This document shows, piece by piece, positions 24,463 to 35,384 of a DNA stretch of 64,000 nucleotides (position 1 is its first letter; each line of letters opens with the position of its first letter). Made by a program: the position numbers and the translations under genes. The notes under the pieces were generated by a model. The model was not told the DNA's origin. It was given only the letters and a program-made list of their open reading frames with translations, and made no database searches. The stretch comes from Typhlomys cinereus (taxonomy: Eukaryota; Chordata; Mammalia; Rodentia; Platacanthomyidae). The DNA is taken from positions 4,710,971 through 4,774,970 of the forward strand of contig JALPQD010000102.1 in assembly GCA_023101885.1 (NCBI GenBank). Direction: 5' to 3'.

Positions 24463-24523
24463 CAGACCATATGGGTGGGTGGAGTCTTATTACTATCAGA
24501 CCATATGGGTGGGCGGAGTCTTA
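24463..24523 (+). repeat. 34-bp tandem duplication, two copies
   Basis: 'cagaccatatgggtgggt' starts at 24463 and 'cagaccatatgggtgggc' at 24497. Each is followed by 'ggagtctta', giving a period of 34 with one difference in the shared 27 nt. Confidence 0.8.
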
Positions 24524-25284
24524 CACCTAATAGTGCACTTGTGTAGATTTTCAGACTTCATTATAATGCACGCTATGAGACAGAAGTTTTTCATATACTT
24601 TGGTCTCTGGCATACTCTGTGGGTATGGACCAGTGCTTAGAGTAAGGCAGGTCCCCACAATTGTTGAGCAAACAAATGAGTGACTAGCAAATAAGTATTT
24701 GACAAATGTGACTGTTAATGTTCCCTGGGGGTAAAAATCTACCACCCCCCATCCCCAGTTGAAAACCACTGGATCATTGCAAATGAGGTCCAACTCAGAT
24801 TCTAAGAAGGAGGGATTTGCGAAGGTGTTAGATCTCAGGACACTTGGTTTGTTGAAGACCATCAGTGTAACTGACCTCTATGGTTATTGCTTTCTCTGAA
24901 CTTATTTGCCTAAGGAATCCCTGTTTCTGAGTTCTCCTTATATGACGAACTATCTGTCTTTCCTAAATGGGCTTTTAATTGTAACTACTTGTCCCACACT
25001 CCTGAGTTCTGAAGTTTTCATGTCTCTTTGCTCTTGGCTTCCTTTTCTGCTCCACCCTAGTGGCCAGACTACTGTCGATTCTCTTCAGCTTGCACTTCCG
25101 TGCTCCTAGAGCTATGCTGAATGCTCACATCATAGCACATGACCAGCATCTGGGCACAGATAAGGCTGATCACGTGGCTTCTGAATCAGATTCTGCATCC
25201 CACATGAACATGTTCTAAGCAACATTTGACTTATCATCCCTTCCTTCCTCTCCCTTAACTTAGTTTTTTTCTTTAAGAATCAAC
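24524..25284. other. Unassigned DNA
   Basis: No firm repeat or exon. The pyrimidine-rich 24900-25100 stretch might be old L2, but this is not secure. Confidence 0.35.
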
Positions 25285-25405
25285 ACACGGGCCCCTTCTT
25301 CTAGGAAACCTTCCAGGAAAGCTTGGTCTCCAATCTGATGTAACGGTTTCTTGAGGGACAGGCCATTTTATATTCATGTTCCCTCTGCAGCCTCTACTTC
25401 ATGGA
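25285..25405 (+). mobile_element. L2-like fragment, sense
   Basis: 'tctaggaaaccttccaggaa' and 'gagggacaggccattttata' with 'tgttccctctgcagcctc' resemble the L2 3' end order. Short and diverged. Confidence 0.35.
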
Positions 25406-25545
25406 AGATCAAGAGAGCAACGTTGTGAAACCAAGAGTTTAAAATTTGAAGACTGACTGAGACAGGAGGGAATCATGCCAGTGTCTGGAGGAGAGCAAGG
25501 AGTAACCAATTCATAGGTTGCAGCTACAGTTCACTGGAGCTGGAG

Positions 25546-25592
25546 TTGCTGTGTGTGTGTGTGTGTGTGCATGTGTGTGTGTGTGTGTGTGC
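25546..25592. repeat. (GT)n microsatellite
   Basis: (GT)n interrupted by two GCAT units. No SINE body recognised next to it, unlike most GT runs here. Confidence 0.9.
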
Positions 25593-26454
25593 ATGAACGT
25601 GTAGCAGCAAGGATGCTGGGATGGCTAGTGAGGGAGAGAGTTGTGCGGTGGGCAGAGTTGGAGAGGTAACAAAAAAAGTCTTCTGGCATTGTAGTCGAGG
25701 TAAGAATTCTGGGATTTATTTTGAACAAGAAGAAAAGTCTCCAGAAGAGGTTTCATGGTGGTGAATAACTAACTTTGACTTCTATTTGTAGATTATTCTG
25801 GCTTCTATGGTGAGACGCTTCTAAACCATAGGCTTCTATGGCTATAGTGCAAGACCAGTTAGAAATTTAATACAGCAGGAACATTGATAACCTTTCCTGG
25901 TCAGAATGGATGGGATATGTTAGGGTGAGTTAGGTGGGACCACTCCAGAGCCTGAAAAATATGAAGACACGAGGGCTGCATCTTAGGGATGGAAACCAAA
26001 AGTTTGCTACTGAATGCTAATGTTGAGGTTTCTTACTGTTTATTCAACTAGTTGTACACTAGATGTTTAAATACAGAAAGATAAATTGCAGGAGAGGTAT
26101 ACAAGCTCAACATGTGGAAGTTATTAGCATCATTGCATAAGTTGGAACAAATTTCTGCTATTAAAAAACCAAAAGAATAGAATGGCTCAACACAATAGAA
26201 GTATGTTTCTCAACACAATAGAAGTATATTCAACAGTCTGAGAAAGTTCCAGATCTTTGGCAAATGGTGACTGGTCTTTTTTCTATGAAGACTTGAAGAC
26301 AAAAACTTAGTTGAAGTAGTCCAAAAAGACCATGGGAAGGGGGAAGATTGAAACTATGCATGAACAATTAATTTGAGAAGTTTTGTTTTAAGGGAAGTCA
26401 AGAAATGGGATGGTAGCTTGAGGGAAATGTAGGTTTGCATTTTTGTTGGTGGTG
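25593..26454. other. Unassigned DNA with a small tandem duplication
   Basis: 'ctcaacacaatagaagtat' occurs at 26186-26204 and 26209-26227 (period 23, identical). Nothing else recognised. Confidence 0.45.
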
Positions 26455-26545
26455 GTTATTTACTTGTTTACTGATCTGAGGACCAAACCTTATGCTAGAT
26501 AAGCACCAGCTGCTGAGTTATGCTGTCAGCCTCTACAGTTGGTGT
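26455..26545 (-). mobile_element. ID-like SINE, antisense
   Basis: 'gaggaccaaaccttatgcta' and 'gcaccagctgctgagttatg' are reverse-complement ID B-box and A-box regions. Confidence 0.5.
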
Positions 26546-27096
26546 TTACCTTTTTTAAGTTGGTAAAAAGTATTGAATATTAATGGAGAGAGCAGACCCC
26601 ACCCCCTGTCTTTCACTTCCTCCCATTAATACTACCCCACCACAAGTCACCAAGAGTTTTGGCCACTGATGATGTCAGAGCCGTCCTGTTCTGATCCTGT
26701 GTAGGAAAGCAGGGGCTTGTTTTGAGTATATGGTTGTGATGCTGAGCAGGAGGACCTGACTTTAGGTGGGAACAGGATGGCTCATCTATGACAACATCCA
26801 GGTGTCTGAGTATGTGGATGCACCTACAGGCAGGGTGACCATTGGTCCTCTTAGAGTGAGGTGCTCTGCAGATGATGAGACTTTCAATGCCAAAACTAGG
26901 ACAGTCCTGAGAACATTGGAATAATTGATCACTCCAGAGATGAGAACACTGTAGTGGAGGTTCATTTATGATTGCTTTGAGCACTATCAAATGAAAAAAA
27001 ATCCCAAGTGGATTCAACCCATTCAAAAGCATTTATGCAATTCAAACCTCTGCCTTGTATAATATGCGGGATATCAAAATAAATACACTGTAGCTC
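26546..27096. other. Unassigned DNA
   Basis: Holds a 139-codon minus-strand open frame (26613-27032) with no recognised domain. The base composition is ordinary, so I treat it as chance. Confidence 0.35.
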
Positions 27097-27182
27097 TTAG
27101 TTTGGGGATATAGGTCAATGATAGAATATTTTTCCTAGCATATATGATGCCTTGAGTTTGATTACCAGAACCTCACTGGGTA
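27097..27182 (+). mobile_element. ID-like SINE
   Basis: 'agtttggggatataggtcaa' head and 'gccttgagtttgattaccag' B box. Confidence 0.6.
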
Positions 27183-27745
27183 AGTCAGTGTTCTCTGGAA
27201 GAACAGAATTGATTGAATATATATGTAGCTTTATTAAATTAACTTATAATAAAGGTAGTATCCTTCAAAGTAGCCACCTGTAGCTGCTTTGTTCTTGACC
27301 AGAATGCCTCAAAAAGCTGAATAATCCCAAGAAGATCTCTAGCCTCTATCTCACTTGAAGATGCTGGGCTTCAAGGTCTGCAATGCACAGCAGCAAGGCC
27401 TACAAGATCAGGCTCTAAAGGCAGCAGGAACAGCAGCAAGGTAGAAAGACCCGAGCTATGAGTCAGCCAAGGCTGCAGCCAGCAGCAACAAAGAAGGCAA
27501 TGATGCTCAAAGAATGAATTCAACAGCAAGTTGACACAGGATAAGGGAAGAACAAGTCCCTTCTCCTTGCATTTCCTTCTATCCAGTCCACTGCTGGAAA
27601 GCACCACCCACTATGCGCTAGGTTTTCCACATCAATTAAGCAAGTACCTGTAGACTTGTTCAGGGGCTTGGTCCAACTATTGATTTTTCACAGCTTTAAC
27701 AGCCTCCAACTATCAAGTTGACACCTGAATCTAGCCATAACACTC
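27183..27745 (-). mobile_element. ERVL LTR (MT2/MLT2-like), antisense, near full length
   Basis: Starts 'tcagtgttctctggaagaac' followed by 'agaattgattgaatatatat' and ends 'ccaactatcaagttgacacc', i.e. the reverse of an ERVL LTR that opens 'tgtgatggttaatactgagt' and closes near 'agagaacactga'. A minus-strand poly(A)-signal region lies near 27235. No internal viral sequence adjoins. Confidence 0.6.
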
Positions 27746-28104
27746 ACTACCTCTAAAAATAAACAAACAAATGAAAATGAAAGTTGTGGTTCGTGTTTTA
27801 GAGGAACATAAGGTAATGGAAGAAAGAAATGAACATGACTTAGAAGAATGAAATGAACATGACTACATACAAGGCATGCCATGTCAGTTGTATATAAGAC
27901 ATCTAAGTCTCATTCCACACCCTGAGATCTTACTGATGTCTGGCACATGTACATCTGCTACCATCTCCTCCAGACTTAAGGAAATGATGTATAGTAGTTA
28001 TACAATTTCAGGTCACCCGAGAAATGGTAAAGGAAGGTTCTGAAGCTTGGTTAATTCCACAGTTCAAGCATTTAGTACTGCATTGGATTGCCTTCTAGAA
28101 ACCA
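27746..28104. other. Unassigned DNA
   Basis: Includes a short duplication of 'gaaatgaacatgact' around 27826 and 27850. No element recognised. Confidence 0.4.
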
Positions 28105-28510
28105 ATGTTGTGCCTGGTGTCATAGTTAGGCACAGGTGTTAACTGGATATTTGATTCTGGGCACATTCGTAGAGAATTAGTGGTTGAGTTAAGCCCAGAG
28201 CAAATCTGCAGGAGATTGTCTAGTTGATGGGGAAGGCCCAGCTCATGGTTGGTGGGAGTAGGCCCTAGAATAAAATACAGAGAACTGGTTGAGAAAGTTG
28301 GCATCCTTGTATACACTTGGCCAGGCATGCTGATATGGCAAATAAGGATTCTCCCTCTGTCAGCTGCTATGTGGAGATGGTGTGGCCAGTTCCCTTGGCC
28401 TTGGTGTTGGTGTGAGCTCTCCTGCAAAGTTGGACGAAGAACTGTAACCAGTTATCATAGGAGAATAAACCCTTTGTTCCCTTAAGCTATTTGATGGTGA
28501 TTTATCAGCA
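28105..28510 (+). mobile_element. ERVL-type LTR (MT2/MLT2-like), sense
   Basis: 'tgtcatagttaggcacaggt', 'gattctgggcacattcgtag', 'gatggggaaggcccagctca', then 'gaataaaccctttgttccc' with AATAAA (28463-28468) near the 3' end. Ends are approximate. Confidence 0.55.
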
Positions 28511-28608
28511 TCCATGCAGGTGAACTGCAACACCTGGGAATATATTATGAGTAGAACAGAACTACCCTTCAGCTTTAGAATAAAGGGAAATAAGTTTTGC
28601 TTGAGGAA

Positions 28609-28639
28609 ATCAAAGAAGTCTTCAGAAGTCTTCTTTGAT
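28609..28639. repeat. 31-nt quasi-palindrome
   Basis: Arms ATCAAAGAAG (28609-28618) and CTTCTTTGAT (28630-28639) are perfect reverse complements. Inside them, CTTC-A-GAAG (28620-28628) pairs again, leaving only a T-T mismatch pair and a one-base centre. No loop or flank identifies it as a known gene. Confidence 0.85.
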
Positions 28640-28784
28640 AAACAAAACATGAAGAAGATTTCATTAGGCAGAGGTGAGAGAAGAGGCCATGCATAAGAAT
28701 TACTGACCTCTCTTTTGCTTATCTATGATCCTTTTGGAATCTCAGATTCTTTAATCTGGTTGGCTTTTCTTCATTTGCCTCTGT

Positions 28785-29030
28785 ATTAATTTTTCACTGC
28801 CACAATAAAATGCCTGAAGCCAGGTAGCTTTTAGCTTAGTTTCAGAAGTTGAAAAATCTAAGATCTCTCTTGTGTTTGATCTCTGTTGAGGGTCTTATGG
28901 CAGATGACATCATAGCAGGAAATCACAGGGTGACAGAGGAGGTCAGAGAAGCTGGAGAGGGGATATACTTGTTCCTTAAGAGCATCCTCTTTCATGGGAA
29001 GTAACTGTTGTCCTGGGAGAACTGCTTAGA
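28785..29030 (-). mobile_element. MaLR LTR, antisense
   Basis: 'tgtattaatttttcactgcc', 'acaataaaatgcctgaagcc' and 'gagggtcttatggcagatga' follow the antisense MaLR order. Confidence 0.5.
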
Positions 29031-29399
29031 TTTCTTTGAGGATAATGCCCTCAGTGTACCACTTCAAGTTGAAGAGATGGTTTTGTACTCATTGTCTCCC
29101 TGCTTTGGCCTCCTGAATGCTGAGAATGCTCTTAATTTTCAGTTTCACTTTTCAGTAGACAGTACATTTCCTATGATTATTTCTACATGTGTAAGAACTC
29201 ACCTCTTGCTTGTTTCTCATCCATCCAACCTTAAGCACAACACTATCACACCTCATCTCCTTTATAATGTCCCTTCAGAATTGCCTAATGTGAATATAAG
29301 CAATTATTTCTCCAACCTTTTACTATATTATGTAGCACTATATATATATCAATGACCTATCTTTGAAATCTTTCCTTATATGCACATAAAGTACTTCTT
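29031..29399. other. Unassigned DNA
   Basis: A 115-codon frame (29008-29355) overlaps the LTR edge and has no recognisable domain. Confidence 0.35.
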
Positions 29400-29600
29400 C
29401 ATATTATTAACAACTGATCAACATCTATGTGGATTTATCATAAATTATTTAATTAGTTTCTTATTGATGAGCTTTTGGAGTGTTACCAGTGTTTGATATA
29501 TGAACAGCTGAATGATGTCTTCTACCTGTTTAAGCATATATTTATAGCTTCAAAAGTTGTTGCCAAATTGCCTTCAATGGGAGTTATGTGAAAATGTTTC
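29400..29600 (-). mobile_element. L1M fragment, antisense
   Basis: 'tcttattgatgagcttttgg', 'agtgtttgatatatgaacag' and 'gttgccaaattgccttcaa' resemble the antisense end of old L1 ORF2 ('...gatggacatttggg...actgccaaactgttttcc'). Confidence 0.45.
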
Positions 29601-29842
29601 TAAGCAGTTATATTTAACAAAACTAACCATAAAGCCAGAGAAGCAAATACAATGAATTATGGTTTTAATGACACTATTAATATTTTTCTTAATTTCCAAT
29701 AAGACACTGGGTATAACTAAAAATTAGAAATGGACAATTATATATTGGATCAAGTACAGATATACATTTTATGAGTCCTAAAGCTTATGGACTATGGGAG
29801 GCTTTCTTTAAGAAAAGTAATCAAAAATTGTCAAAAGTAAAA

Positions 29843-30035
29843 CTGGTGGGTTGGTGAGATAGTTCCGCAGGTAAGACTCCTACTCACAGATCTGACAACC
29901 TGAGATTGATTCTCAAAGCCCACATGGGACACGTATGTGCCTAGAGTTATCTCTTCTCTCCTTCTCTCTTGTAAATAACTGAATACATAAATAAATGAAA
30001 TATTTTTAAAATTAAATAAAATAAATAAAGTGGCA
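29843..30035 (+). mobile_element. B3-type SINE, sense
   Basis: 'ggtgggttggtgagatagtt' head and 'acctgagattgattctcaaa' B box, then a TC-rich stretch and 'aataaatgaaat' tail with further AT-rich repeats. Confidence 0.75.
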
Positions 30036-31574
30036 ATATAGAGCTTTTGGAAGGGATTCGTGTAATAGAGGATGTCCTAAAGTGTAAACTTCTTAGCTTT
30101 GTGGCAGATCTGATTTGTATAAGCCCTAAATACACATATACAAGAGACAAGAATTATTTGTACGCTCACAAGTTTGGGACATCCCACAGTCTGTCACCAT
30201 TATGATATCTTTTCAGAAAGAAGACAAGCACAGATCCTGGAATAACAGAAGAGGAACCGTAGCAAAAAAAGAGAGGAAAGAAGAGAGGGTTTCAGAGTCA
30301 GGGTCGAGAGACAGCACAATTTGTTACACCATTCTAAAGCCAAATCAAACCCAAAAGAATACAGAGGATGGAAAAGATATTTAGAAGTTTAGGGTGACTG
30401 CCAAACAGGACTAGAGTTTCAGAACTGACTACATCTACATCAGAAAGACACATATCTGACATTTAAAATGTAGGCATTATCCAATTAAGAGAGATTTGAA
30501 AGGAGTCCGTGTACAGCCACCTGCATCACTAATTTACTTTAACTCACACTAACCTTTAGTCAAATATACCTCATAAACTGCTTCATATTCCTTGCTACTG
30601 TTTAAATGTCCATGCTTGAGTTCTCTAGTCCATGGTAAACAGGTTTGGTAAGTGCTTGAAAGGGAGTTTTTCCTGTTGGTCTTGTTTTTTCTTTTTATCT
30701 TGCTTAATTAATGACATATCAAATTAGAAAGAGAAAGTCAATGAAGTCCACATATAAGAACACTAGTTTGCAACTACAAACTGACATGCAAAAAATAAAG
30801 TTGTCTGCCAGTTCCTGTTTTGTTACTTAAATGCACGTGCGATTTATTATTAATGTTATTGATTTATTAAAATTCATCTTAGTCCCATGATGTCTTGCTA
30901 GGTTGTGGACATTGAATCTATTACTGTTGTTAATCACCTACATAGTACCCAGAAAGTTTGGTGTATGTGGATGTCACAACCTCTCCTACAAGTTAGGTTT
31001 TTACAAATGAATGGAATGTCTTTCTAGAAGTTTCTGCTTTCTGCTCAACTACAAAACAACTCAGACCAGGGGAAAAATTATGCTATTTGCGTCAAACATA
31101 GGCTGACAAATCTGTGAGAGAAATATGCATGCTAATGTCTTAATAAATTATGTTGCTACACCTACCAGTCTAGCAATGTACTATGGTGAGTGCCACTGTG
31201 GAAATCTTGACCACTGATTAACTAGGATGGCTTTTGAGCTCTGTGCCAACTCGCTTGGCATGGTTCTGCATTTGCTAGGCAGATTTTTTAGTGTCCCTAC
31301 ATCACAGGGTTGCTTTTTCACACATAAGCAACAGGAGAACTTACTAGGATGAGGTGTGGGAGGAGTTGGAATGGGAGGAGGAGAGCAAAGAAAAGAAGGC
31401 TATCTAACTCTTCATCTGGGACTGGCCACTTCCAAGCCCCTTGCATTTCGAGCATGACTTTATGCTTAATAAGTCAGAGCTTTCATTTAAGTGTTTTCTT
31501 TTTATTTCTGGAATTCTTTGTGCTTAAAAGTCTGCCTTGTTTGAAAATGCACTTGTTTAGAAAGGTAATTGTAT
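30036..31574. other. Unassigned AT-rich DNA
   Basis: No repeat consensus, exon or RNA gene recognised across this 1.5-kb stretch. Confidence 0.35.
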
Positions 31575-32160
31575 CATTCAGGACTCTTTAGCTGAAGAGA
31601 ACCAATATGCATGTGTGTATCTATATATGTATTCAGTCAGCTTACACAATCCGTGATGAAAGACTGAATAGTTCTACAGTCTCTGTCTTCAGATTGGAAA
31701 ATCTCTCTTCAGAGAGAAAGGTATTTGGTCAACCAAAAAGTCAGAAGTCCCATCAGGAACAGAAGGCCTGGAAGTCCCGTGGGTAGTGACCAGTGTGAGG
31801 CTGTGTTCCAAAGCTGAAGAACTCATATGCCCATGTCTATAAGCAACTGTGGTAACCAAACAAGAACAGAAAGAAAGAAACACTACAAAACAAGTCACAG
31901 TTGCACAGCTGGAGGTATCAGCAACCTGCTGCATACATTTAAAAGCTCCTTTCACTTTTGTTCTCTCGGGACATCCAAATGATTGGACAGTACCAATCAC
32001 ATTCTGGGCAGGACTTCCCTATTTGGTTCACTTCCCATATGCCAGTCTTGTCGGAAATACCCTAGCAGGCATATCAAGAAGTGCGATTAACTAACTTTAT
32101 GAGCATCTCTCAATGCAGTCAAGTTGACAACCACCATTAATCATCATGGTATCTGTTTAT
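31575..32160 (-). mobile_element. ERVL LTR (MT2/MLT2-like), antisense
   Basis: Starts 'ttcaggactctttagctgaa' and ends 'gtcaagttgacaaccaccat' plus 'taatcatcatgg', the reverse of an ERVL LTR head. A 103-codon frame inside is incidental. Confidence 0.6.
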
Positions 32161-32224
32161 CACATGACTGTTGTGTTAGAGAGCAACTGGAGTTGGTCTA
32201 AATATCATCAGTGGGAATCTGATC

Positions 32225-32486
32225 AGAAAGCATATTTGTTAATAAATATCAAGGTAGGGGAACAGCAAGAGAGTACTTTCCTCAGTGTTATACACAGATC
32301 TATCACCATACTCCAGCAAGTGTAAGATACACACAAGTACAGGCAACCTAGATGAAACTTGGTGGGCCACACAAGCAAGAGGACAGGAGAGCAGGAGGGA
32401 GACTGATTGGAAAGAAGAAGGTGTGCAGGGAAAAGGAAGGGACACGAGATTGCATAATAAGATTGGATAATAAAATAAAAATTACA
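32225..32486 (+). mobile_element. Rodent L1 3' end, sense, carrying a SINE in its tail
   Basis: Purine-rich 'gaagaaggtgtgcagggaaa' and 'agtactttcctcagtgttat' match the minus-strand L1 3' UTR at 20400-20965. The A-rich tail is split by the SINE that follows, whose 15-bp duplication begins at 32472. Confidence 0.6.
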
Positions 32487-32688
32487 GGGCTGGAGAGGTG
32501 GCTCAGGGGTTAAGCCTCCGCCTTGTAGGCGGAAGGTCCTGAGTTCGGATTCCAGATCCCAGGTATAGACGCCGGGCGGAAGCAGGGGCGGCCTGCGCTT
32601 CTGGTTCTGGTAGGGCGGAGCCTGTGAATCCCGGGGCAGAAGGAGCTGGAGGCGTCCATGGTGGTTCCCGAATTCGTCCGTGGTTCTA

Positions 32689-32722
<34 letters not shown>

Positions 32723-32790
32723 TGCACATACATATGCACACGCGCACAGTTGAATAAATAATAATAATAAAAAATTTAAAAAAATAAAAT
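32487..32790 (+). mobile_element. Young B2-superfamily SINE, full length, with 15-bp target duplication
   Basis: tRNA-derived head with A box 'tggctcagggg' and B box 'gagttcggattcc', a GC-rich body with many CpGs (32560-32680), (CA)n at 32691-32723, then a TAA-rich A tail. It is flanked by identical 15-bp copies of 'aaaataaaaattaca' at 32472-32486 and 32791-32805. High CpG retention and perfect flanks mark it as recent. Close relatives lie at 53811-54110 and 61016-61302. Confidence 0.95.
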
Positions 32791-33014
32791 AAAATAAAAA
32801 TTACAAATTCATTGTGTTCATTCATGAAGTCCTCAAATAATGAAAATAAGCATAAAAAACAAAATAAATATAAAAAGCAGGGTATTCTCTATACTCTGTT
32901 TTCCCTTAATGAACCTTTCTTTTCCATATTAGAAAAGTGCATTAATGTTTGCTTCATGTGAGCCTGTACATTCTTTACTATGTTTATTCCTAGATATTAC
33001 ATTGTTTTGTTGCT

Positions 33015-33187
33015 TATATTTTATTTGTTTTCTGAGAGAGAGTTGTGAGGGGGAGAGAGGGGAAGAGAGAGGAGGAGTGCACGTGACGCAGTGCACATGT
33101 GGAGGTCACAGGACCTCCTTCTACCACGTGGGCTCTGGGGATCAAAATCACAAGTGCCTTTCCCTGCTGAGCCATCTCTCCAGCCCC
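33015..33187 (-). mobile_element. B3-type SINE, antisense
   Basis: Ends 'ccctgctgagccatctctcc' (head on the minus strand) with 'gtgggctctggggatcaaaa' B-box region and a GAGA-rich tail side at 33032-33075. Confidence 0.8.
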
Positions 33188-34059
33188 AATTCTGGTTTTA
33201 ATTTATTTATGGTTTAATTTCCTTTGGTAATTTTTGATTTTTCTCTTGAGTTTCAACATTTTCACTAGCTCTCAAGTTTTACAAGTCCTGGTCTTTTGGC
33301 TCAGGTTTCTCTCCATATGAAAATACAAATATAGCTACAAAATAGCTACAAAACTGTTCTTTTCAGATGCACAACATAGCTAACATACATCTTTCATGGA
33401 TAGTTTGTCGGTTCAACTGTAGTTTGTTTTTCTTTGGTACTCACAGTTGACTAAACCCACATATCTGGGAATCCAGAGGAAACAATTCCTATGTATCTAG
33501 TTTGCAGCTAGCTCAGCACCTATGAGCCCATCTATCAGCAAGATCTTCCTGCACAATCATCTGAACTGCTTGCTATTGTAAGGACATGCAATTTTAATGC
33601 AATATGATTACAATGCACGCTTTCCATTCCTGTATTGCATGTAGGCGGTCATAATTGGCCAGAGGGGACAAATAGAATCAGATTGCTATACAATGCCTGC
33701 TACATGAAGCAGTAAGTGGGAGGCTTTTAAATAGGACAACCTTGCATAGTTAGTTTCTAAACAACTTCTATTCAAAAGGTCATTCAGTTAAAACCCAAAC
33801 ATTTGTGACCAAGTATTCTCTTTCAATAAAAGACTTTTATTTTCATAATAGTCTATGAAACTCCCAAATCATAGCAAAAATATTTTTCTAAGTTAGACTG
33901 CCATTATTCAGGGGAAAATCATAAGGTTTGTGGCTCTTTTGGGCCACGTGTCTCTCTGAATGCCTGTTTTCCAGTTATTTCGGGTTTTACTGGCGACTTT
34001 AGCTCAACCCAGTTGGGAGATGTGGAAATTGCGAGCTTTGGAGAATTGGTTAAAGAATT
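33188..34059. other. Unassigned DNA
   Basis: Short direct repeat 'atagctacaaa' near 33331 and 33342. Nothing else recognised. Confidence 0.35.
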
Positions 34060-34160
34060 ACAGTGTTCAAACTCATGTAATCCAACCTCCTCACCTCTTA
34101 GGTAAAGAAAGCAAGGAAGACAATGGTTAAATGACTTCTTTAACAGTGGCTTCCAAAGAG
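34060..34160 (-). mobile_element. Possible MIR core, antisense
   Basis: 'catgtaatccaacctcctca' and 'caatggttaaatgacttctt' loosely resemble the antisense MIR core. Confidence 0.3.
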
Positions 34161-34865
34161 GTGAGACTAGACACCACACCCCTCCTCTTCCCACTCTGCC
34201 ATCCCTCTGCCACATCATCACATGTCTTCCCAAGCATGAACGAAAACACAGCCACCAACAATTACTGCTAAAGATAAAACTTCAAAACCTTATCTGTAAC
34301 TTTTCAGGCATGTTCTTTTGTCATTGTGCTATCTTATTTGCATCACAGTTATTATTACCTGCGATGATGATTTAAGTTAATATATCCAGTTTTGACCCCT
34401 ATTTCCAGCTTATACTACAACTCTATCCACCCATTTCACAAACCACTGTAACACTATCTTGCTGAAGCTGGGCTTATTTTTAATTTGCAACCCACTTCCT
34501 TCTGTCTTTTCATTTTGCTTCTAGGCTCCATAATCATTTCAATTATCCAAGTCCTTACCTTATCCTTTATGTTTAACTCATCCTCAATTTCTGTGATTCC
34601 ATCTACTAGACAGTTTGCACATATCTTCATTTTTTATTTGTATTGATACATGTCGCATTTGCATCTCATTAGGACACTGTATTTGTCTGTCATCTAAATT
34701 ACGTCTGCACTAGCTTCCCTGTCTTTTTCCCAATGGATAAGTATTGCCATATTATTATCTCATCAGAAACTTTACTTTGTTTACTTTGTCTCCTGTAACT
34801 CAAGTTCGTATATGACCTTGATATAGGCCTCATAACCACAAAAATGCTTCTAATTCTTGTTAAGC

Positions 34866-34867
<2 letters not shown>
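34161..34867. other. Unassigned DNA, possibly old L2
   Basis: Pyrimidine-rich segments near 34540-34780 ('gcactagcttccctgtct') recall L2 but are too diverged to assign. Confidence 0.3.
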
Positions 34868-34935
<68 letters not shown>

Positions 34936-34944
34936 TTCTGTCTT
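34868..34944. repeat. (GT)n then (CTGT)n compound microsatellite
   Basis: (GT)n at 34868-34904 runs directly into (CTGT)n to 34933, then degenerates. Confidence 0.95.
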
Positions 34945-35048
34945 TGTCTTTGTAATACTATCTGCTAACTTTTCTCACATATTGTCAATATTTTCTCAGA
35001 TACATCAAGTTCCATGCAGGGGGCCTCAATGTCAGAGTGCTTGCTTAG

Positions 35049-35379
35049 AGTATTAGTTACTCTTTTCTGCTGCTGTGAGAAAACACCCAAAGTCAAGTGA
35101 TTTATAGAGAGAAAGGGAGATTTATTCAACTTATGGTTCCAGAGGGGAGATAAAGTCTTTCATGGCAGAGCTAGAGGAGGGAGGCCTAGGTCTTGGAGGC
35201 TGAGAGCTATGAAACTCCTTGCTGCAAAGCCAACTTCTCCAGGAGATAGGGTGGGACTAATTCATCTCAAGGTCCACCCCCTGTGACTGCCTTCCTCCAG
35301 CTAGACTCCACCTTTTAAAGGTATCATGACCTTCCCAAACAGATGAGACGGAGGGGGGGACACATTTCAAACCATCACA
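35049..35379 (-). mobile_element. MaLR-type solo LTR, antisense, with 5-bp duplication
   Basis: On the minus strand it opens 'tgtgatggtttgaaatgtg' and closes 'agagtaactaatact'. AATAAA (minus) sits near 35122. Flanks CTTAG (35044-35048) and CCTAG (35380-35384) form a 5-bp duplication with one change. Length 331 bp, same family layout as 17842-18168. Confidence 0.8.
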
Positions 35380-35384
35380 CCTAG

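Noticed and set aside
24463..24523. CArG-box (SRF) pair
   Set aside because: The shared CCATATGG has only four A/T bases between CC and GG, not the six a CArG box needs.
32487..32570. tRNA gene with A and B boxes
   Set aside because: The boxes belong to the head of a SINE that continues into a non-tRNA body and CA tail.
32223..32825. 200-codon minus-strand frame, the longest in the window
   Set aside because: It runs through an L1 3' end, a SINE and its CA repeat. No conserved domain.
34868..34944. Repeat array resembling a CRISPR
   Set aside because: It is a compound GT/CTGT microsatellite without spacers. The genome is mammalian.
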